Source of the DNA: Clostridia bacterium
Lineage (GTDB): Bacteria; Bacillota; Clostridia; Oscillospirales; UBA644
NCBI GenBank assembly: GCA_017934975.1
Contig: JAGBIM010000027.1
Coordinates: 107,572-171,571 of the forward strand
Length of the DNA: 64,000 bases
Direction of reading: 5' to 3'
Within the stretch, counting starts at the first letter, position 1. The number at the start of each line of letters is the position of its first letter. Below the pieces are notes generated by a model, which saw nothing but the letters and a program-made list of their open reading frames with translations, made no database searches and was not told the DNA's origin. Of this stretch, positions 59,308 to 64,000 are shown in pieces. Position numbers and translations under genes: made by a program.

Positions 59308-60438
59308 ATGAACGGGAAATCAATCCTGACCTTGCCCTATCGCTTTTTTCATAAAAATCCCATTCTATGTCTTGCCTTTTTGCTGGCGGTGGCGTCCGCT
59401 TTTTTCGTGCCCCCCGACGGGGCGTACGCGGGGTATTTTGATTTCAATACCCTCACCTGCCTCTTTTGCACCCTCGCCGTGGTCTGCGCCCTGCAGGACG
59501 CGCACTTTTTTACCATTCTTGCCGAGCGCCTCGTCCGTCTGACGGGAACCCTGCGCATGGCGGTGCTGTCGTTGATCGTTATCACCTTTTTGGGCTCCAT
59601 GGTTCTGGCCAACGATATGGCCCTTTTGACCTTTTTGCCTTTGGGGCTGACGGTGCTTCGTTCCACGGACAATATGAAATATCTGGCTCCCGTCTTTATT
59701 CTGCAGAACATTTCCGCCAATCTGGGCGGAATGCTTACCCCCTTCGGCAATCCGCAGAATCTTTATCTGTATTCTCATTTTGAAATTCCCGCGGGGGAAT
59801 TCGTTCAGATTATGTTTCCGCCTTTTTTGATGGCGGTAATCTTGTTGACGGTGTGCGCCTTTTGCTTCCCTGCCCGCAGACTGATCCTGAAGGTGCAGAC
59901 CCCGGGAAAGCTGATGACCCGAAAAAATATCTTTTTCCTCATTCTGTTTGCCTTTTCCGTGGCCATCGTCTTCCGCTTTTTCCCTTATTGGGTCGGCTTG
60001 ATCTCCGTTCCCGTCTGTCTGTTCTTTACCGACCGCAAGGCCTTGGGAGAGGTGGACTACGGACTTTTGATGACCTTCGTTTGCTTCTTCGTCTTTGCGG
60101 GGAATCTGTCCCGTATTGACGCGGTGCGGGAATTTCTTTCGTCCCTTCTGGCGAAAAATCCGTTGCTGGTCAGCATTGCCTCCTGCCAGGTGATCAGCAA
60201 CGTGCCCTCCGCGGTGCTTCTGTCCAATTTTACCACCGATTACGCGCCCCTTTTGGTGGGAGTCAATCTGGGTGGAGCGGGGACGCTGATCGCTTCCCTG
60301 GCCAGCTTGATCACCTTCCGCAAATACCGCAAATACGCCCCCGGAAATACGGTTCGTTATACGTTGCTTTTTTCTGCCTTCAATTTCGGGTTTCTGCTTC
60401 TTCTGACCGCGGCGGAATATTTCATCCTGTACGGATAA
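59308..60438 (+). CDS. ArsB/NhaD/CitM (IT superfamily) membrane permease
   Basis: A 376-residue polytopic protein with about ten helices. The first half holds VLANDMALLTFLPLGL and NISANLGGMLTPFGNPQNLYLY, and the second half has SNVPSAVLLSNFTTDYAPLLVGVNLGG. These paired Asn/Pro-rich re-entrant loops are the ion-transporter superfamily signature (ArsB, CitM, SLC13). The substrate may be an organic anion, arsenite or Na+/H+. No arsenic or citrate genes are adjacent. ATG 59308 follows GAGGT. Confidence 0.85.
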   Translation: MNGKSILTLPYRFFHKNPILCLAFLLAVASAFFVPPDGAYAGYFDFNTLTCLFCTLAVVCALQDAHFFTILAERLVRLTGTLRMAVLSLIVITFLGSMVLANDMALLTFLPLGLTVLRSTDNMKYLAPVFILQNISANLGGMLTPFGNPQNLYLYSHFEIPAGEFVQIMFPPFLMAVILLTVCAFCFPARRLILKVQTPGKLMTRKNIFFLILFAFSVAIVFRFFPYWVGLISVPVCLFFTDRKALGEVDYGLLMTFVCFFVFAGNLSRIDAVREFLSSLLAKNPLLVSIASCQVISNVPSAVLLSNFTTDYAPLLVGVNLGGAGTLIASLASLITFRKYRKYAPGNTVRYTLLFSAFNFGFLLLLTAAEYFILYG

Positions 60439-60542
60439 GTCCGTTTCGTTGCATAAAATGCGGAAATGAATGAAAAACATACGGGTTTGCGGAGATTTTT
60501 TGCAAAAAATCTTACAAAATTTTTAATTTTTTCCTATTTCTA

Positions 60543-60571
60543 TTGAAAAATCCCGCGCAATGGTGTAATAT
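60543..60571 (+). promoter_or_regulatory. Promoter of serC-serA
   Basis: TTGAAA-17 bp-TAATAT, about 50 bp before the start. No T-box or riboswitch is visible in the leader. Confidence 0.55.
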
Positions 60572-60623
60572 AGTCTGTGTATTTATAAATTTTATTGCCG
60601 AAAGGCAGATAAGGAGAAATGAT

Positions 60624-61700
60624 ATGAGAGTTTACAACTTCGCAGCCGGTCCTTCCACCCTTCCTCTCGAAGTGTTGGAACAGTGCCGGGCAGAAATGCT
60701 GGATTACAACGGCACGGGAATGAGCGTCGTGGAGATGTCTCACCGATCCAAACCCTTTCAGGCTGTGAACGACGAAGCCCAGGCTTTGCTCCGTGAATTG
60801 ATGAACATCCCCGAGAATTACTACGTTCTCTTCGTTCAGGGAGGTGCTTCTCAGCAGTTTGCCGCCGTTCCTCTGAACCTGATGAAGAACAAGAAGGCCG
60901 ATTACATCGTAACCGGTAACTTTGCGGGGAAGGCTCAGAAGGAGGCCGCCATTTACGGTGACGCCGCAGTGATCGCCTCCTCCAAGGACAAGAACTTTAC
61001 TTACATCCCCGACGTGGACAAAATCACCTTCCGCGAAGGCATCGACTACGTTCACATCACCTCCAATAACACCATCTTCGGTACCAAGTACAACAAATTC
61101 CCCGAAGTGGACTGCCTGGTTGCCGACATGAGCTCCAACATCCTCAGCGAGCCCGTGGACGTTTCCAAGTTCGGCCTGATCTACGCCGGCGCTCAGAAGA
61201 ACATCGCCCCCGCAGGCGTTACCCTCGTCATCGTTCGCAAGGATCTGGTTGACGATCAGGAGCCCCTCGCTTGCTGCCCCACCATGCTGAAGTATTCCGT
61301 TCAGGCTAAAGAAAACAGCCTTTACAATACGCCCCCCTGCTACGGCATCTATATGGCCATGCTCATGTTCCGTTGGCTGAAGAAGATGGGCGGCGTTGCC
61401 GAAATGCAGAAGATCAACGAATACAAGGCAGGCCTTCTGTACGATTTCATCGACAACTCCTCCTTCTACACCAACCCCGTGGAAGTGAAGGACCGTTCCA
61501 TCATGAACGTTCCCTTCGTCACCGGTTCCGAAGAAATGGACGCTAAGTTCGTTAAGGAAGCCGCCGCGGCCGGTCTGGTTTCTCTGAAGGGTCACCGTTT
61601 GGTTGGCGGTATGCGCGCCTCCATCTACAACTCCATGCCCGTGGACGGCGTTAAGGCTCTGATCGAATTCATGAAGAAATTCGAAATGGAAAATAAGTGA
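60624..61700 (+). CDS. serC: Phosphoserine aminotransferase
   Basis: A 358-residue class V aminotransferase converting 3-phosphohydroxypyruvate and glutamate to phosphoserine, the second step of serine synthesis. It has YNFAAGPSTLPLEVLEQ at the start, MSVVEMSHRSKPF, FVQGGASQQFAAVP, PLP Lys192 in YAGAQKNIAPAG and a C-terminal LKGHRLVGGMRASIYN. AAGGAG precedes ATG 60624. Codon choice is biased toward that of highly expressed genes. It forms an operon with serA 10 bp downstream. Confidence 0.97.
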   Translation: MRVYNFAAGPSTLPLEVLEQCRAEMLDYNGTGMSVVEMSHRSKPFQAVNDEAQALLRELMNIPENYYVLFVQGGASQQFAAVPLNLMKNKKADYIVTGNFAGKAQKEAAIYGDAAVIASSKDKNFTYIPDVDKITFREGIDYVHITSNNTIFGTKYNKFPEVDCLVADMSSNILSEPVDVSKFGLIYAGAQKNIAPAGVTLVIVRKDLVDDQEPLACCPTMLKYSVQAKENSLYNTPPCYGIYMAMLMFRWLKKMGGVAEMQKINEYKAGLLYDFIDNSSFYTNPVEVKDRSIMNVPFVTGSEEMDAKFVKEAAAAGLVSLKGHRLVGGMRASIYNSMPVDGVKALIEFMKKFEMENK

Positions 61701-61710
61701 GGTTTGTTCC

Positions 61711-62874
61711 ATGAATAACATTTTGACTCTCAACGCCATCAGCGATAAGGCCAACGTGGCGTTCAACGAAAATTACACCCTCGGTTCGGACGTTTCCAAT
61801 CCCGTTGGGATCATGCTCCGTTCCTTCAATATGCACGAATACGATCTTCCCGCCGACGTGATCGCCATCGCCCGCGCCGGTGCCGGCACCAACAACATCC
61901 CCTCCGATAAATACGCGGAGACCGGTGTGGTCGTGTTCAATACCCCCGGAGCCAACGCCAACGCCGTAAAGGAATTGGTCATGGCCGCTCTGCTTCTCGG
62001 TTCCCGTAAGATTGCCGAATCCATGGATTGGGTCAAGACCCTGAAGGGCAAGGGAGACGAAGTGGGCAAGCTGGTGGAAAAGGGCAAGAATCAGTTCGTC
62101 GGTCCCGAAATTCAGGGCAAGACGCTGGGTATCATCGGACTGGGTGCCATCGGTGCCCGCGTTGCCAACGCCGCCATCGCTCTTGGAATGGAAGTCGTGG
62201 GCTACGACCCCTTCCTCTCCGTGGAAAGTGCTCTTTCCATGTCCCGCCACGTGGTTCGCGTCAACGATCTGGACACCCTGATCAAGACCTCCGACTACAT
62301 CACCCTCCACGTTCCTCTGTTGAAGGACAATAAGGGCTTCATCAACGCGGATATGATCGCCAAGATGAAGGACGGCGTGGTTATCATCAACGCCGCTCGC
62401 GGTGAATTGGTGGATAACGAATCCATCCTCGCCGCCACCAAGTCCGGCAAGGTTGCCCGCTACGTGACCGACTTCCCCAACGACGCTCTCATCGGGGAAG
62501 AAAACATCGTTTGCATCCCCCACCTGGGTGCTTCCACTCCCGAAGCGGAAGACAACTGTGCCGTGATGGCCGCCCGTCAGCTGGTGGATTACATTGAAAA
62601 CGGAAACATCGTCAACAGCGTGAACTATCCCGCCTGCGCCTGCCCCCGCGCCGGTGCTATGCGGATCTGCGTTCACCACGTCAATCAGCCCAGCATGATC
62701 GCCCAGATGTCCACTATTCTCACCGCAGAAGGGGTCAACATCGAAAACCTCCTCGATAAGAGTAAGGGCAATTACGCTTACTGTATCATCGACACCAACA
62801 CCCACGTTTCCGAACATACCGTGGAAGCTCTGAAGGCCGTCGAAGGCGTCTTCCGCGTCCGCGTCATTCACTGA
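61711..62874 (+). CDS. serA: D-3-phosphoglycerate dehydrogenase with C-terminal ACT domain
   Basis: A 387-residue 2-hydroxyacid dehydrogenase for the first step of serine synthesis. It has ARAGAGTNNIP, Rossmann IIGLGAIGARVANAA, INAARGELVDN (catalytic Arg), the relay Glu near GEENIVCIPHLGAST (catalytic His in PHLGA) and an ACT regulatory domain (about 320-387, VNQPSMIAQMSTILTAEGVN) that probably binds serine. It lacks the ASB domain of the long type I enzymes. GAGG precedes ATG 61711. Confidence 0.96.
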   Translation: MNNILTLNAISDKANVAFNENYTLGSDVSNPVGIMLRSFNMHEYDLPADVIAIARAGAGTNNIPSDKYAETGVVVFNTPGANANAVKELVMAALLLGSRKIAESMDWVKTLKGKGDEVGKLVEKGKNQFVGPEIQGKTLGIIGLGAIGARVANAAIALGMEVVGYDPFLSVESALSMSRHVVRVNDLDTLIKTSDYITLHVPLLKDNKGFINADMIAKMKDGVVIINAARGELVDNESILAATKSGKVARYVTDFPNDALIGEENIVCIPHLGASTPEAEDNCAVMAARQLVDYIENGNIVNSVNYPACACPRAGAMRICVHHVNQPSMIAQMSTILTAEGVNIENLLDKSKGNYAYCIIDTNTHVSEHTVEALKAVEGVFRVRVIH

Positions 62875-62889
62875 TTGTAAGTCAATAAA

Positions 62890-62926
62890 ACGTAAACCTC
62901 CCACTCATCACGAGTGGGAGGTTTGT
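62890..62926. terminator. Bidirectional terminator after serA
   Basis: AAACCTCCCACTC pairs with GAGTGGGAGGTTT around ATCAC; the convergent lipoprotein gene ends at 62938. Confidence 0.88.
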
Positions 62927-62937
62927 CGTATTGACCT

Positions 62938-63960
62938 TTAATCTTTATGATCGCGATATTTGTTATAGCCACCTTCACATATAATATCTTCTGGAATTGG
63001 ATCGTCGACAGAGAGTCCGTAAGCCGTGTCGCAAAAATACTTTATGCTTCCATCCTTCATTTGAAGCAATATGCCGGAAGCCTGCTTACCGCAATCGTAG
63101 TTTACATCAATTACGCGGTTAACATTCGGTATAGTGTGCAGAAAATCTGTCAGCTCTTTATCTTTTTGGTAGCAATAGTATAAATCAAAGGCGTTGACTA
63201 AGTACAAATCTGTTCCACTTCTAAAGATTAAATCGTAATATGTTGAATCGGATTTTCCACAGTAAACGGTATTTTTCGGCATGGAATAAGTCTTGATTGC
63301 TTTATTATATTGCCAAAGCTTTATTTCTCCTGTCTCTTGTAAGTAAGTTATTGTATAGGAGGGAGAAGCAACGATGATATCTTTATCAGAACTGTCAATG
63401 TGAAGTGTTTTAATTCCACTATAAAAGCCAGTAGTACCACCACTTGGATTGTCTGTAAAACGGTCATATTGTATCTCTCCGTCATAATCAGTATACCAAA
63501 GTAACCAGGTCCTGGAGGATCTGTTCGACGCACGGAATAGAACAGGATAAAAACACTTAACGGGTCCTTTCTCTTTTAAGTAGAATGTGATAGAATGAGA
63601 TTCTCTTTTGATTTCGCTATAGTTAAAAGAGGAAAGTACTTCCCATTCTTTATCAGAAAAAAAGAAATCGTCTTCACCCAGAGTGGCAAGTCTTTTATAT
63701 ACTTCCTGCCGATACGCGCTTAAATTTTCGTCGTCATCGTCGCTTTCTTCGGGGAAAGCGGAAAGATCAATTTCCTTGTTTTTGTCGGAGGGGGTTGTTT
63801 TGTCTGTGCTGTCGGAGATTTCGGTGTTCGCCTCTACGGAAGAAGTGCCGCTGACCGCTTCGGTGTTGGGTTCCGTGGAGGTGGATGTGTTGTCGGTGCA
63901 GCCGCAGAATAGGGTGGTTGCAAGGACGAGGAGAAGGACGAGGGTAATGAGTTTTTTCAT
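62938..63960 (-). CDS. Lipoprotein of unknown function with AT-rich body
   Basis: A 340-residue lipoprotein: signal peptide with lipobox LFCGC (lipid Cys about 21), a Ser/Thr/Asp-rich linker (about 22-82) and a ~255-residue C-terminal domain with many Tyr and beta-strand patterns (WLLWYTDYDGEIQYDRF, IKLWQYNKAIKTYSMP), perhaps a propeller. No family is recognised. The signal and linker use host-like GC-rich codons while the folded domain is clearly AT-rich. ATG 63960 follows AAAAAAGGAG. Confidence 0.78.
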   Translation of the reverse strand: MKKLITLVLLLVLATTLFCGCTDNTSTSTEPNTEAVSGTSSVEANTEISDSTDKTTPSDKNKEIDLSAFPEESDDDDENLSAYRQEVYKRLATLGEDDFFFSDKEWEVLSSFNYSEIKRESHSITFYLKEKGPVKCFYPVLFRASNRSSRTWLLWYTDYDGEIQYDRFTDNPSGGTTGFYSGIKTLHIDSSDKDIIVASPSYTITYLQETGEIKLWQYNKAIKTYSMPKNTVYCGKSDSTYYDLIFRSGTDLYLVNAFDLYYCYQKDKELTDFLHTIPNVNRVIDVNYDCGKQASGILLQMKDGSIKYFCDTAYGLSVDDPIPEDIICEGGYNKYRDHKD

Positions 63961-64000
63961 GCTTTTTTGCTCCTTTTTTCTTTTTTTTCAGGTGTTTTTA

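Noticed and set aside
60439..60623. T-box or serine-responsive leader before serC.
   Set aside because: The predicted transcript leader is only about 45 nt and holds no T-box sequence.

Overview
The window looks like a chromosomal segment of an uncultured, fairly GC-rich, Gram-positive-type gut Firmicute (class Clostridia). The basis is consensus sigma-A promoters (TTGaca-17 bp-TATAAT), strong AGGAGG-type ribosome binding sites, a ClpE-like ATPase, an EcfA-EcfA'-EcfT module followed by truA, a sortase-type sorting motif and surface proteins with Ser/Thr/Asp-rich linkers. I see no phage, transposase, rRNA or CRISPR array. The taxonomy is inference.

Layout. 0-10 kb: a truncated secreted-glycan-type protein, a DtxR-family regulator with an SPFH/band-7 protein, a large surface metallophosphoesterase facing a beta-helix lipoprotein, DUF1294, and an SH3b-C39 hydrolase. 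10-16 kb: a tight housekeeping operon (dut, CpXC protein, mnmM-like methyltransferase, HAD, AlaX-type editing protein, an asymmetric ABC-F ATPase, a TIM-barrel sugar isomerase). 16-24 kb: carbohydrate genes (GH109-like Gfo/Idh enzyme, GHL6-like glycosidase, SGNH esterase, malQ, phosphodiesterase, PHP). 24-36 kb: trkA-trkH, then a long operon (methyltransferase, ecfA1-ecfA2-ecfT, truA, DUF5711, cvpA, clp) and a strongly expressed surface protein. 36-42 kb: a sialidase, an intergenic repeat array, an AT-rich VOC gene between imperfect inverted repeats, tRNA-Leu(GAG), a polysaccharide deacetylase, rsmG, NUDIX and XRE genes. 42-45 kb: a cell-envelope operon (polytopic protein, glycosyltransferase, sortase-type substrate). 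45-58 kb: DeoR/GH20, a medium-chain dehydrogenase and PfkB kinase, AraC/fucI/SGNH, then an HTH-kinase fusion, murQ and a glycosidase-like protein. 58-64 kb: a large structured non-coding RNA, a small anchored protein, an ArsB/CitM-type permease, serC-serA and a lipoprotein.

Together, the sialidase, GH20 hexosaminidase, GH109-like enzyme, L-fucose isomerase, SGNH esterases and MurNAc-6-P etherase suggest foraging on host (mucin-type) glycans plus amino-sugar or peptidoglycan recycling, each with its own local regulator (DeoR, AraC, XRE-kinase).

The two most striking items are: (1) a roughly 700-nt transcription unit at 58020-58723 with a perfect promoter, an intrinsic terminator, a long-range closing helix and three tandem hairpin modules whose stems differ in sequence but keep pairing, which marks a large ornate ncRNA; and (2) an XRE DNA-binding domain fused to a BadF/MurK-type amino-sugar kinase, upstream of murQ and downstream of a perfect 7-bp palindrome next to its own promoter.
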